Positions 36,710 through 46,029 of a stretch of DNA of 64,000 bases are shown one piece after another. The stretch's first letter is position 1. Each line of letters starts with the position of its first letter. Origin of the DNA: Deltaproteobacteria bacterium (lineage in GTDB: Bacteria; Myxococcota_A; Polyangia; Polyangiales; Houyiibacteriaceae); NCBI GenBank assembly GCA_017644045.1, contig JAEPMI010000011.1:122029-186028 (forward strand), in the 5' to 3' direction. Made by a program: the position numbers and the translations under genes. Below the pieces are notes generated by a model that did no database searches, was not told the DNA's origin, and saw nothing but the letters and a program-made list of their open reading frames with translations.

Positions 36710-38977
36710 ATGGCCAAGAAGTACAACGTGCTCGGCGGGGGCCCCGCGGGGCTCTACTTCGCGATCCTCGCCAAGAAGGCCCAGCCGGACCTCGACATCA
36801 CGGTCTTCGAGCGGAACGCCGCGGACGACACCTTCGGGTGGGGCGTGGTCTTCAGCGACGAGACCTTGGGCAACCTCGAGGAGGCCGACGCGCCGACCTA
36901 CCAGGCCATCCGGGAGCGCTTCGCCTACTGGGACTCGATCGACATGCACCTGGATGTCGGTGGCATCCGTCACGCGCCCATCCGAACGACCGGCCACGGG
37001 TTCTGCGGCATCGGGCGCATGCGACTGCTGCTCCTGCTCCAGGAGCGGGCCCGCGAGCTCGGCGTGACGATGCGCTTCGGCGAAGAGGTCGGCGACATCG
37101 AGACCCTCCGGGAGTGCGACCTGCTGGTCGCCGCCGACGGAATCAACAGCAAGACCCGCGACACCTACGCCGACGTCTTCCAGCCCACCATCGTGCACGG
37201 CAAGAGCCCCTTCATCTGGCTCGGCACGCACCAGACCTTCGAAGCGTTCACGTTCATCTTCCGCGAGAACGACCACGGCGTGTTCAACGTGCACGCCTAC
37301 CAGTTCGACCCCGAGACGAGCACCTTCATCGTCGAGACCGACGAGGAGACCTGGACCAAAGCCGGCCTCGACCAGGCCGACGAAACGGCGTCCATCGCGT
37401 ACTGCCAGGAGCTCTTCGCGCCGGAGCTCGGTGGCCACGAGCTACTCGCCAATCGGTCGGCGTGGATCCGTTTCCGCACCATCAGCTGCGAGAAGTGGCA
37501 CCACGAGAACGTCGTCCTCCTCGGCGACGCCGTGCACACCGCGCACTTCTCGGTCGGCTCGGGCACGAAGATGGCCATGGAAGACGCCATCGAGCTCGCG
37601 AACGCCCTCGAGGCCGAGAGCGACCAGACCGCGGCGCTCGAGCGCTACCAGCGCATCCGCAAGGACCAGGTGGGTCGCACGCAGAAGGCGGCGAGCCAGA
37701 GCATCCGCTGGTTCGAAGAGAGCGCGCGTCAGGTGAAGCACCCGCCCCAGCGCGTGAACTTCAGCATGCTCAGCCGCTCGCGCCGCGTGACCCACGAGAA
37801 CATGCGGCTGCGCGACCCGGCCTACGTCGAGGCGCTCGACCGCTGGTACATGGAGGAGCAGGGCGTCAGCAGCGAGAGCGGCACGATCGTGCCGCCGATG
37901 TTCACGCCTTTCCAGCTCCGCGATCTGACCCTCGCCAACCGGGTCGTGGTCTCGCCGATGTGCCAGTACTCGGCCATCGAGGGCGTGCCGAACGACTGGC
38001 ACATGGTGCACCTCGGCAGCCGCGCGATGGGTGGCGCCGGGCTCGTGTTCACCGAGATGACCAACGTGTCCGCCGAGGGCCGCATCACCCCCGGCTGCAC
38101 CGGTCTCTACAGCGACGAGCAAGAAGAGGCCTGGACGCGCATCGTCGACTTCGTCCACGGGAACACCGGCGCGAAGATCGCGCTGCAGCTCGGCCACGCC
38201 GGCCGCAAGGGCGCGACCAAGCTCATGTGGGAGGGCATCGACCAGCCGCTCGACGAGGGAGGCTGGGACCTGCTCGGTCCCTCACCGATCCCCTGGCGGT
38301 CGGAGAACGTCGCGCCCAAGGAGATGACCCGCGCCGACATGGATCGAGTCCGCGAGGAGTTCGTCGCCTCGGCCAAACGCGCGAAGCACTGCGACTTCGA
38401 CGTTCTCGAGCTGCACTTCGCGCACGGCTACCTGCTCTCGAGCTTCCTGACGCCGGTCAGCAACCAGCGCGCCGACGAGTACGGCGGTGACCTGGCGGCC
38501 CGCGCGCGCTTTCCGCTCGAAGTCCTCGACGCCGTGCGCGAGGTGTGGAGCGACCGACCGCTCTCGGTGCGCATCAGCGCGACCGACTGGGTCCCCGGCG
38601 GCTTCACCGGCGACGACGCCGTCGAGCTCAGCGCCATGCTGAAGGAGCACGGCGTCGACTTGGTGGACGTCAGCTCGGGCCAGACCAGCCCCGACTCGAA
38701 GCCGGTCTACGGCCGCGCGTACCAGACCCCCTTCGCCGAGCGCATCCGGAACGAGGTCGGCATCCCGACCCTGGCCGTCGGCAACATCTACGACCACGAC
38801 CGCGTCAACACCATCCTCGTCGCCGGCCGCGCCGACCTGGTCGCGCTCGCACGCGCCCACCTCGCCGATCCGTACCTCACGCTCCACGCGGCGGCCGAGC
38901 TCGGCTACCAGGGCCAGCCCTGGCCCATCCAGTACCGCTCGGCCGGGCCGGTCATGCGCAAGATGGCCGAAGAGTAG
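36710..38977 (+). CDS. Bifunctional salicylyl-CoA 5-hydroxylase / old-yellow-enzyme oxidoreductase
   Basis: This is a 755-residue fusion. Residues about 1-385 form a FAD-dependent aromatic hydroxylase: [20 protein letters not shown], a mid-domain [14 protein letters not shown] and [20 protein letters not shown]. Residues about 395-755 form an NADH:flavin oxidoreductase: [58 protein letters not shown]. This architecture is known as bifunctional salicylyl-CoA 5-hydroxylase/oxidoreductase and points to aromatic catabolism through gentisyl-CoA. No CoA ligase or thioesterase lies adjacent, so the pathway is not complete here. Confidence 0.85.
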   Translation: MAKKYNVLGGGPAGLYFAILAKKAQPDLDITVFERNAADDTFGWGVVFSDETLGNLEEADAPTYQAIRERFAYWDSIDMHLDVGGIRHAPIRTTGHGFCGIGRMRLLLLLQERARELGVTMRFGEEVGDIETLRECDLLVAADGINSKTRDTYADVFQPTIVHGKSPFIWLGTHQTFEAFTFIFRENDHGVFNVHAYQFDPETSTFIVETDEETWTKAGLDQADETASIAYCQELFAPELGGHELLANRSAWIRFRTISCEKWHHENVVLLGDAVHTAHFSVGSGTKMAMEDAIELANALEAESDQTAALERYQRIRKDQVGRTQKAASQSIRWFEESARQVKHPPQRVNFSMLSRSRRVTHENMRLRDPAYVEALDRWYMEEQGVSSESGTIVPPMFTPFQLRDLTLANRVVVSPMCQYSAIEGVPNDWHMVHLGSRAMGGAGLVFTEMTNVSAEGRITPGCTGLYSDEQEEAWTRIVDFVHGNTGAKIALQLGHAGRKGATKLMWEGIDQPLDEGGWDLLGPSPIPWRSENVAPKEMTRADMDRVREEFVASAKRAKHCDFDVLELHFAHGYLLSSFLTPVSNQRADEYGGDLAARARFPLEVLDAVREVWSDRPLSVRISATDWVPGGFTGDDAVELSAMLKEHGVDLVDVSSGQTSPDSKPVYGRAYQTPFAERIRNEVGIPTLAVGNIYDHDRVNTILVAGRADLVALARAHLADPYLTLHAAAELGYQGQPWPIQYRSAGPVMRKMAEE

Positions 38978-38979
38978 CC

Positions 38980-39624
38980 ATGGCGGGCTGGGCCCCGCCG
39001 GAGGGCAGCGCCGTTCGAGACTCGGCGCGGGCGCTCGACCCCTGGGCCATCGCGCCGAAGGCGGGGCTCGCGATGGCGCTCGCGGGTGCGCTCGCCATCG
39101 GGTGGGCGCTGGCGGCGCCCTCGTTCGCTGGTGAGCCCGCGCCGGCGCACCTCGCGCGCTTCTACTTCCCGAGCCGCTGGACACCGCTCGGCGGGTTGCT
39201 GGCGATCATGGCGCTCGGCGCCAGCAAGCGTTGCTTCGGCTTCGGTTGGCCGACGCTGCTCGGACTCGGGCTCGGCATCGGGCTGCCCCTGCTCCTCGCC
39301 GCCCATCTGGGTCCCGAGGTCCTCGCCGGGATGGGCGCGGCGCTCGCGTTGGCGGGCTTCGGACTCCACTCTGCGCTCGCTCGGTTTCGGATCTGGGCGG
39401 CCATGGCCGTTGGTTCGCTCGGTGTGACCTTGGTCACCCTCGCCGCCGTGGGATGGACGATGGACCCCGCCCCCTTCGACCCCACCAACACCGCCCAGGC
39501 CTACGCGGCCGCGTGGATGGCCGGGGGCTTCGGGGTCACGGCTGGCGCGCTCATCGCGTTCACCGGCCTTCGTGGGCGATCGGATTCTCCGTCGGCCCTC
39601 GACTCGGGCGGGCCGCCAAGGTAA
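38980..39624 (+). CDS. Integral membrane protein, unknown
   Basis: The 214-residue product has about five predicted membrane helices (PKAGLAMALAGALAIGWALA, LLAIMALGASKRCFGF, LLGLGLGIGLPLLLAA, MGAALALAGFGLHSAL, AVGSLGVTLVTLAAVG) plus a C-terminal one. The ATG lies 3 bases after the preceding stop. It is probably co-transcribed with the hydroxylase fusion and with tkt 10 bases downstream. No family recognised. Confidence 0.65.
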   Translation: MAGWAPPEGSAVRDSARALDPWAIAPKAGLAMALAGALAIGWALAAPSFAGEPAPAHLARFYFPSRWTPLGGLLAIMALGASKRCFGFGWPTLLGLGLGIGLPLLLAAHLGPEVLAGMGAALALAGFGLHSALARFRIWAAMAVGSLGVTLVTLAAVGWTMDPAPFDPTNTAQAYAAAWMAGGFGVTAGALIAFTGLRGRSDSPSALDSGGPPR

Positions 39625-39634
39625 AGGCGGGGCC

Positions 39635-41614
39635 ATGTCGGAAAAGAACCTCGACGCCCTCGCCATCGACACCATTCGCGGCCTCTCCATGGACGCGGTC
39701 CAGGCCGCCAACTCGGGTCACCCCGGGACGCCCATGGCGCTCGCGCCGCTCGGCTGGCTGCTCTACTCGGACGTCATGCGCCACGACCCGGCCCAGCCCG
39801 AGTGGGCCGGTCGCGACCGCTTCATCCTGAGCTGCGGTCACGCGTCGATGCTCCAGTACTCGCTGATGCACCTCAGCGGCTACGAGGCCGTGACACTCGA
39901 GCAGGTGAAGAACTTCCGGCAGTGGAAGAGCATGACGCCGGGCCACCCGGAGAACTTCGTCACGCCGGGCGTCGAGACCACCACCGGTCCACTCGGTCAG
40001 GGCGTCGCGACCGCGGTCGGCATGGCGATGGCCGCGCGTCACCTCGGCAAGCGCTTCAGCGAGGACCTCTTCGACAACAAGATCTGGGTCATCGCCTCGG
40101 ACGGTGACCTCATGGAGGGCGTCGCCGCGGAGGCCGCGTCGCTCGCGGGCACCCTCGGCCTCGGCCACCTCAACGTCTTCTGGGACGACAACGAGATCAC
40201 CATCGACGGCCGCACCGACCTCAGCTTCACCGAGGACGTCGTGAAGCGCTTCGAGTCCTACGGCTGGCACACGCTCTCGGTCGACGACGGCATGGACGTC
40301 GAGGCGCTCCGCGCAGCCGCCGAGGCCGCGGCCGCCGAGACCGGCAAGCCCACCTTCATCCGCGTGAAGACCGTCATCGGCTTCCCGGCGCCGAACAAGC
40401 AGGACACCTCCGGCGCCCATGGCTCGCCGCTCGGCGAGGACGAGATCGCCAAGACCAAGGAGATCATGGGCTGGCCCGCCGAGCCCTTCCACGTCCCCGA
40501 GGAGATGGCCGCCGCGCGGCAGGCGATCCTCGACCGCGGCAAGAAGGCCCGCGAGGCCTGGGAGAAGAAGCGCGCCGACTGGAAGGCCGGCGGCGGCGAC
40601 GACGCGGCGCTCACCGCGGCGCTCTCCGGCGAGCTCCCGGCCGGCTGGGACGCGCTCCCCGAGTTCCCGGCGGACGCGAAGGGCATGGCCACCCGCGCCG
40701 CGAGCGGCAAGGTGCTCGCCGCGCTCGCCGACAACGTCCCCGAGCTCGTCGGCGGCTCCGCCGACCTCGCGGGATCGAACAAGACCCAGCTCGAAGCGGC
40801 GGACTTCCGCCCCGGCCAGGAGGGCGTGCCCCGCTACGTCTTCTGGGGCGTCCGCGAGCACGCGATGGGCGCAGCCGTGAACGGCATGGCGCTCTTCGGC
40901 GGCGTCGTTCCCTTCGGCGCGACCTTCCTCATCTTCAGCGACTACATGCGCCCGGCGATTCGCCTCGCAGCCCTCATGGGCCTGAAGGCGCGCCACGTCT
41001 TCAGCCACGACTCGATCGGTCTCGGCGAGGACGGCCCGACCCATCAGCCCATCGAGCAGCTCGCCTCGCTCCGCGCCATCCCCGGCGTGGCGGTGTTCCG
41101 CCCGGCGGACGCCAACGAGACCCGCGAGTCGTGGAAGGCGATGATGACCTACGACGGTCCGGCGGTGATCGCGCTGACCCGCCAGAACGTGCCGACGCTC
41201 GACCGCAGCACCCACGGTGACGTGGCCGGCGTGCACAAGGGCGCCTACGTGCTCAAGGCCGCGGACGGCGACGCGCAGGTTCACCTGGTCGCGACCGGCA
41301 GCGAGGTCGAGATCGCCCTCGACGCCCAGAAGAAGCTCGCCGAAGGCGGCGTGAAGGCCACCGTCGTCAGCATGCCCTGCTGGGAGCTCTTCGAGGCGCA
41401 GGACGCCGCCTACCAGGACTCGGTCCTGCCGCGCGACGGCAAGTTCGTCGTCGTCGAGGCCGGCTGCCGCATGGGCTGGGAGCGCTGGGTCGGCCGCGAC
41501 GCGGCGTTCGTGACCCTCGAGCACTTCGGCGCCTCGGCTCCGGCGGAGACGCTCTACGAGAAGTTCGGGCTCACGGCGGACAACGTCGCCGCGAAGGCCA
41601 AGTCGCTGCTCTGA
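39635..41614 (+). CDS. tkt: Transketolase
   Basis: Transketolase moves two-carbon units in the pentose phosphate pathway using thiamine diphosphate. The 659-residue protein has GHPGTPMALAP, a TPP/metal motif in SDGDLMEGVAAEAAS with DDNEITIDG, DSIGLGEDGPTHQPIEQLAS, and the central transketolase domain. The start chosen (ATG after AAAGGCGGGGCC) gives the canonical N-terminus. It lies 10 bases downstream of the membrane protein gene. A palindromic element follows. Confidence 0.95.
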   Translation: MSEKNLDALAIDTIRGLSMDAVQAANSGHPGTPMALAPLGWLLYSDVMRHDPAQPEWAGRDRFILSCGHASMLQYSLMHLSGYEAVTLEQVKNFRQWKSMTPGHPENFVTPGVETTTGPLGQGVATAVGMAMAARHLGKRFSEDLFDNKIWVIASDGDLMEGVAAEAASLAGTLGLGHLNVFWDDNEITIDGRTDLSFTEDVVKRFESYGWHTLSVDDGMDVEALRAAAEAAAAETGKPTFIRVKTVIGFPAPNKQDTSGAHGSPLGEDEIAKTKEIMGWPAEPFHVPEEMAAARQAILDRGKKAREAWEKKRADWKAGGGDDAALTAALSGELPAGWDALPEFPADAKGMATRAASGKVLAALADNVPELVGGSADLAGSNKTQLEAADFRPGQEGVPRYVFWGVREHAMGAAVNGMALFGGVVPFGATFLIFSDYMRPAIRLAALMGLKARHVFSHDSIGLGEDGPTHQPIEQLASLRAIPGVAVFRPADANETRESWKAMMTYDGPAVIALTRQNVPTLDRSTHGDVAGVHKGAYVLKAADGDAQVHLVATGSEVEIALDAQKKLAEGGVKATVVSMPCWELFEAQDAAYQDSVLPRDGKFVVVEAGCRMGWERWVGRDAAFVTLEHFGASAPAETLYEKFGLTADNVAAKAKSLL

Positions 41615-41649
41615 GCGTCCGCTCCCCGCTACCCACTCCGCCCGCTGCG

Positions 41650-41881
41650 CTTGGCCTCGCACGGAGTCACGGAGCCACAGAGGAGCACAGAGGAAACGCA
41701 GGTTTGGGTTTCGTCGGCGCAGCGCTGGAGGTCCAGGCTGGACCTGCGTGAGTCGCGGGGGTGGAGCCCACCCGATCCCTCCGCGCTCCGGCCGCGATGA
41801 GACCCAGGCGGCTCATCGCTCCGCCTCATCTTCAAGAACCTCTGTGAACTCTGTGGCTCCGTGACTCTGTGCGAGGCCAAG
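41650..41881. repeat. Palindromic element with terminal inverted repeats (copy 2)
   Basis: The left arm starts CTTGGCCTCGCACGGAGTCA (41650-41693). The reverse complement of the right arm (41838-41881) starts CTTGGCCTCGCACAGAGTCA and runs on through CGGAGCCACAGAG with few differences. The centre of about 145 bases has no ORF with normal codon use. Related in design and in the CACAGAGG / CACAAAGG core to copy 1 at 36431-36607. It fills the 301-base gap between tkt and the convergent tpx. Confidence 0.78.
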
Positions 41882-41915
41882 GGCTTAGCGGGGTGGCGCG
41901 AAGCGGGAGTGGCGG

Positions 41916-42410
41916 TCAGAGAAGGCCGAGGATGGCGTCGTAGTCGGGCTCTTCGACGATGTCGCCGGTGAACTCCGAGTAGACGACCTCGTCGTTCTCG
42001 TCGATGACGACGACGGCGCGGCCGGTGAGGCCCTTGAGCGGGCCGCCCTGCATCTCGACGCCGTAGTCGGTCGCGAAGGTGGAGCGGAAGCTGGAGAGGG
42101 TCACGACGTCGTCGAGGCCCTCGGCGCCGCAGAAGCGCTTGAGCGCGAAGGGGAGGTCGGCGCTGACGTAGAGCACGACGGCTCCGTCCTTGCCGGAGAT
42201 CTTCTCGTTGAAGGCCCGGGCGGTCGCCTGGCAGACGCCGGTGTCGATGCTCGGGTTGATGGTGACGATCTTCTTCTTGCCCGCGAAGTCGCTCAGCGTC
42301 TTCTCGGACAGGTCGTCCGCCACGAGGGTGAAGGCCGGTGCCTTCGAACCCACGCTGGGGAGGTCGCCGTTGGTCTCGATGGGGTTGCCCTTGAACTTGA
42401 TGGTAGCCAT
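41916..42410 (-). CDS. tpx: Thiol peroxidase
   Basis: Tpx reduces peroxides using thioredoxin. The 164-residue protein has PSIDTGVCQATARAFNEKIS (peroxidatic Cys) and the resolving Cys in KRFCGAEGLDD, matching the Tpx arrangement. It starts MATIKFKGNPIETNG. It lies 62 bases downstream of the phosphatase gene in the same direction. A thioredoxin reductase gene is elsewhere in the window (49466-50413). Confidence 0.94.
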   Translation of the reverse strand: MATIKFKGNPIETNGDLPSVGSKAPAFTLVADDLSEKTLSDFAGKKKIVTINPSIDTGVCQATARAFNEKISGKDGAVVLYVSADLPFALKRFCGAEGLDDVVTLSSFRSTFATDYGVEMQGGPLKGLTGRAVVVIDENDEVVYSEFTGDIVEEPDYDAILGLL

Positions 42411-42472
42411 GGCCTGCTTCTGACCACGGATCCCCCACCGAGCGCAAGTGGCAACCTCGGGGCGACCAACCC

Positions 42473-44158
42473 CTATTGACGCAGCTCGATCTCGGGCTCG
42501 GTCTTGAAGAAGGCGTTGTGCTCGGGATCCTGGAAGGTCTTGTAGTCGATGTTCCAGGGCTTGATGGTGCTCTCGCCCTTGCCGTCGATCTCGAGAGTCA
42601 TCGCCTTCGGCGTGACCTTCCGGTAGCTGCTGTTCGCGGGCAGGTCGCCGTTGTCGGCGCCGCCGGCGCTGAAGAGCGTGATCAGGGTGACGTTGTCGTC
42701 GTCGTAGGTCCGGTCGAAGCCGTCGATGACCTTCTCGTGGCCGCGCACGAGCGTGTTGCAGCCGAGCTTCTGGAGGAACGCCGCCGCCTGGAGTCGGCCG
42801 AAGGGGAAGCGCGCCGACTGCTCCTGCAGCGCGGCGGGGATCACGTCCGCCGAGCTCGGGTCGGACCACATCATCTGGAAGCGCATGTCGGCGTCGTTGA
42901 GCGTCGACAGGTCCTGCCACTTCTCCTTGATGAGGCGGTCGCGCGGGATGCCGGCGTGCACGAAGAGCGTCTTCCCGAAGAGCAGGCAGCTCGGCATCTT
43001 CTCGAAGAGCTTCATGTAGTGGCGGAAGACGTCGATCGGCAGATGCGGCTTGAGCGTGTTGATCGCCTCGGCCGGCTTCACGCCGCCGTAGATCTGGCCC
43101 TTGTACTCCAGGTAGTACTCGTGGTTCCCGCGCAGCACGTACACGTGCTCGGGCGCGCGCACGAACATCTGCAGCGCGGTCCGGAGCACGCCGTTCAGGC
43201 TGAAGAGACCGCGGTCGATGTAGTCGCCGAGGAGCACGAGGATGGGCTTCGGCTGGGTCGGGTCCTTCTTGAACGCGGCGACCTTCTCGAAGAACGAGGC
43301 CTGCATGACCGCGCCCTTGAGGCAGCTGTAGCAACCGTGCAGGTCGCCCAGCACGGTCACGTCGTAGCGCTGGCCCAACATCCGCGGGTGCACGTAGACG
43401 TGCTCGTCGAGGAAGGGCGCCTTGCCCTCGAACTCGTCGACGCTCTGCTTGCCCGTCAGGGTCCCGTTGCCGGCGGCCCGCTGCTTCTCCCAGAGCTCGA
43501 GCACCTGGTCGAGCAGCTTGCGGTCCGCGTCGATCTGCTTGGTGATGGTTTCCGAGTCCTTCGAGTAGTGGAACTCGAACTGGTCGAAGAAGGGGTGCTT
43601 GTTCGCGGAGACCTCGAGCTCGATCGGCCCGCTGATGGTCGTCTTCGGCCCCTCGCCGTCGTCGATGAGCTCGATGCCGAGGTCGCTCTCGAAGAGCTCC
43701 ATGAGCTCGCCGCGGAACTTCACCTCGGCAGGGTGGATCTCGCCGTCCGCCTCGATCAGGTCGTCCATCGCCTCGAGGAGCACCTCCTGCGACTGGCGGT
43801 CGAAGCCCTGGAAGAGCTCGAAGCAGCGCAGCTTGAGCTTCGCGTGGATGAAGGCGTCCTGGTCCTCGTCCATCGCGACGGCCTCCGTGAAGAGGTCCTG
43901 CACGTGCTTGTCGATGCCCTCGAAGACCTCGTGGAAGTGCGTCGTGAAGCGCTCGACCAGCTCGCCTTTGATCTTCTCGTCGGCGTTGGGCATGCCCGTG
44001 GTCACGCGCTGCTTCACCAGCTTGCGGATGTAGTCCCGGACGAACTCCTGCTCGGTGACGTCGAACTCGCCATCGATGTACCCGAACGTCGTCAGATAGA
44101 AGATGATCGCCTGCATCTGGCGCTCGGCGACTTCCGGGTCCTTCGAGAATTGCAGCAT
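42473..44158 (-). CDS. PPP-family Ser/Thr-type phosphatase with N-terminal TerB-like domain
   Basis: The 561-residue protein has a C-terminal PPP phosphatase domain (about 275-520) with all metal motifs: LGDLHGCYSC, LGDYIDRG, LRGNHEYYLEY, FVHAGI and VRGHEKVIDG. Residues about 15-160 are helical and acidic (YLTTFGYIDGEFDVTEQEFV and MDDLIEADGEIHPAE), resembling paired TerB-like repeats. The combination suggests a stress- or signal-linked phosphatase. A substrate is not evident. The start is an ATG 3 residues before FSKDPEV. Confidence 0.82.
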   Translation of the reverse strand: MLQFSKDPEVAERQMQAIIFYLTTFGYIDGEFDVTEQEFVRDYIRKLVKQRVTTGMPNADEKIKGELVERFTTHFHEVFEGIDKHVQDLFTEAVAMDEDQDAFIHAKLKLRCFELFQGFDRQSQEVLLEAMDDLIEADGEIHPAEVKFRGELMELFESDLGIELIDDGEGPKTTISGPIELEVSANKHPFFDQFEFHYSKDSETITKQIDADRKLLDQVLELWEKQRAAGNGTLTGKQSVDEFEGKAPFLDEHVYVHPRMLGQRYDVTVLGDLHGCYSCLKGAVMQASFFEKVAAFKKDPTQPKPILVLLGDYIDRGLFSLNGVLRTALQMFVRAPEHVYVLRGNHEYYLEYKGQIYGGVKPAEAINTLKPHLPIDVFRHYMKLFEKMPSCLLFGKTLFVHAGIPRDRLIKEKWQDLSTLNDADMRFQMMWSDPSSADVIPAALQEQSARFPFGRLQAAAFLQKLGCNTLVRGHEKVIDGFDRTYDDDNVTLITLFSAGGADNGDLPANSSYRKVTPKAMTLEIDGKGESTIKPWNIDYKTFQDPEHNAFFKTEPEIELRQ

Positions 44159-44270
44159 GACGGGATGATACCCGCCGGGCCGCAGGACAAAAGGGGGAAG
44201 GGCAGCGACGGACGACCCCCCTCGTTCGCGGCGGCTCGTGCGCTTCCTTGCAGCTGCTATCTTCTCCTAC

Positions 44271-44765
44271 GTGCGGCGGGCAATTCTGCTGGGCGTGTGG
44301 TGCGTCCTCGGGCTCCCCAACGTGGTCGACGCTCAGGCGGAGGACGCCGAGATGACCGCGAATGGGGAGGTCCACGACGATCGCCCGGCGGCCACCGCGC
44401 ACCCGCGCGGGCCGGATCGCGCGCCGCTGACACTCGACCGTGAGGCTCCGCTCGGTCTCTCGCCGGCCTACACCTTCGTCGGCCTCGGCGTGACCGCGTC
44501 CCTCGGTGGGGTGCTGGTCTGGTCGCTGGTGAACACGCTCGAGGCGAGCGAGCGCTACAAGGCCAACCCCACGCCGGCACGTTACGACGACGGCCGCCGG
44601 CGGGTTCGTCGCACCTGGTTGCTCGGCACGTCGTGCGCCCTCACGGGCATGGCGACGATGCTCATCGCGATCCTGGGCACCGACTGGGGCGAGGACGAGC
44701 GGCTCTCGCTCTTGCCCGACGTCGGACCCGACGGCGGCTCGCTCGCGCTCACGGGGCGCTTCTGA
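44271..44765 (+). CDS. Exported membrane protein, unknown
   Basis: The GTG start gives a signal peptide (RRAILLGVWCVLGLPNVVDA-QA). The 164-residue product then has a polar acidic stretch and two membrane helices (AYTFVGLGVTASLGGVLVWS and TWLLGTSCALTGMATMLIAI) with a Lys/Arg loop. An upstream in-frame GTG (44238) would lengthen the N-terminus without benefit. There is no clear ribosome-binding site; TATCTT 9 bases upstream may be a -10, so the message may be near-leaderless. The stop overlaps the next start by one base. Confidence 0.6.
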   Translation: MRRAILLGVWCVLGLPNVVDAQAEDAEMTANGEVHDDRPAATAHPRGPDRAPLTLDREAPLGLSPAYTFVGLGVTASLGGVLVWSLVNTLEASERYKANPTPARYDDGRRRVRRTWLLGTSCALTGMATMLIAILGTDWGEDERLSLLPDVGPDGGSLALTGRF

Positions 44766-45706
44766 TGCGCCGGCTCGCGCTGCTCGTGCTCCTCGCCGGG
44801 TGCGACCTCTTCCCGCCCGAGCTGCTCGAGCAGGATGGCGGCGCGCCCGACGCTCGCGCTCCCGCCGTGGTCGCCATGAGCGACGAGTGCGGCGACGCGC
44901 CGGTACTCGAGCAGGAGGTCGTCAACGCGCCCATCGACCTGCGGGCGCGCACCGATGGTTTCGACGGTGCGCTCTGCGGGCTCGACGCGCCGGGCAACGA
45001 CGCTTTCTTCGCCATCCCGATGGAGGCCGGCGAGAAGTGGCACGTGCACCTCCACGTCCGCGCGACCCTGGGCTTCGACCCGACGCTCGCGGTGCTCGAT
45101 GGTTGTGGAACCTGCGCGGCTGCCATCGACCACTGCGCGGTCGATCAGGAAGAGCACCTCACCTTCGTCGCGCCCGCGGACGGCACCTACGTCGTCGCCA
45201 TCGATGGGCGCCTGAGCGGCGGCGGGGTCTACGACCTGCTGGTCTCCCAACCCGTCTGCGGCGACGGCGGCGTGCCGGAGCACTCCGAGACCTGCGACGA
45301 CGGGAACACGACCGACGGCGACGGCTGCGACAGCCGGTGTCGCGCCGAGCTCGCGAGCGGCGACGGCGAGGTCGAGCCGAACGACGACCCGACCGGCGCC
45401 AACGTGCTCGCGGCCCCGGGCAGCTTCGCTGGCTACATCGGTGGGCGCTGCGACGAAGACCATTTCGTGGTCGCTCACGGCGGCGGCCGGCTCGTGGCCA
45501 CGTTGGGCGGCCAGGACGGCAGCTGTGCCTCGCCCAGCGCCACCCTCGAGCTCCTCGACGCGGCGGGCACCGTGCTCGCGACCGGAACCCCCGAGGGGGA
45601 GCTCTGCGCGCGACTGGAGGCCACCGCGCCGCCGGGCGAGCTCTTGCTCCGGGTGGACGCCGACCCCCAGTCCGACGCCTTTCGCTACGAAGTGTCCGTC
45701 CAGTGA
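44765..45706 (+). CDS. Lipoprotein with DUF4215 Cys-rich repeat and PPC-like domains
   Basis: The 313-residue lipoprotein (lipobox LLAGC, Cys about 13) contains two beta-sandwich regions (DAFFAIPMEAGEKWHVHLHV..., DEDHFVVAHGGGRLVATLGG) of the pre-peptidase C-terminal type, flanking a DUF4215 Cys-rich unit (ETCDDGNTTDGDGCDSRCR). These modules are common in myxobacterial surface proteins. It is coupled to the upstream membrane protein gene. Confidence 0.75.
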   Translation: MRRLALLVLLAGCDLFPPELLEQDGGAPDARAPAVVAMSDECGDAPVLEQEVVNAPIDLRARTDGFDGALCGLDAPGNDAFFAIPMEAGEKWHVHLHVRATLGFDPTLAVLDGCGTCAAAIDHCAVDQEEHLTFVAPADGTYVVAIDGRLSGGGVYDLLVSQPVCGDGGVPEHSETCDDGNTTDGDGCDSRCRAELASGDGEVEPNDDPTGANVLAAPGSFAGYIGGRCDEDHFVVAHGGGRLVATLGGQDGSCASPSATLELLDAAGTVLATGTPEGELCARLEATAPPGELLLRVDADPQSDAFRYEVSVQ

Positions 45707-45728
45707 CATCTCGGGTTGCGCCGGTTGT

Positions 45729-45743
45729 TGAAAACGATTATCA
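45729..45743 (+). promoter_or_regulatory. Probable Fur box of the feo operon
   Basis: TGAAAACGATTATCA fits the 7-1-7 Fur consensus TGATAAT-N-ATTATCA with two mismatches. It lies 8 bases before the feoA start and within AT-rich sequence that stands out in this GC-rich DNA. Predicted repression by Fe(II)-Fur. Confidence 0.75.
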
Positions 45744-45750
45744 AAAAGGC

Positions 45751-46029
45751 GTGACCGTTCTCGGCGACCTCTCCCCCGGTGATCGCGCGCGCGTCCAGAG
45801 CGTTCGTTGCGCTCCTGCGGTGCGGCGGCGGCTGCTCGAGATGGGCCTGCTCCCCGGAACGGAGCTCGCGGTCGTCCGGCGCGCCCCCCTCGGTGACCCG
45901 ATCGAGGTGCGGCTCCGCGGCTACTCGCTCTCGCTTCGGAAGAGCGAAGCCTCCGGAATCACGGTGACGCTCGTGGCGCAGCCGAGCTCGGACCACGCAC
46001 ATGCGTCGGCGCCGCTACCCGCGGAGTAG
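45751..46029 (+). CDS. feoA: Ferrous iron transport protein FeoA
   Basis: The 92-residue SH3-like protein partners FeoB. It contains LSPGDRARVQSV, RRRLLEMGLLPGTELAVVRR, APLGDPIEVRLRGYSLSLRK, the standard FeoA core. The GTG start follows AAAAAGGC; the frame is open upstream through the Fur box but without coding character. A His/Ala tail follows residue 80. The feoB start comes directly after its stop. Confidence 0.9.
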   Translation: MTVLGDLSPGDRARVQSVRCAPAVRRRLLEMGLLPGTELAVVRRAPLGDPIEVRLRGYSLSLRKSEASGITVTLVAQPSSDHAHASAPLPAE

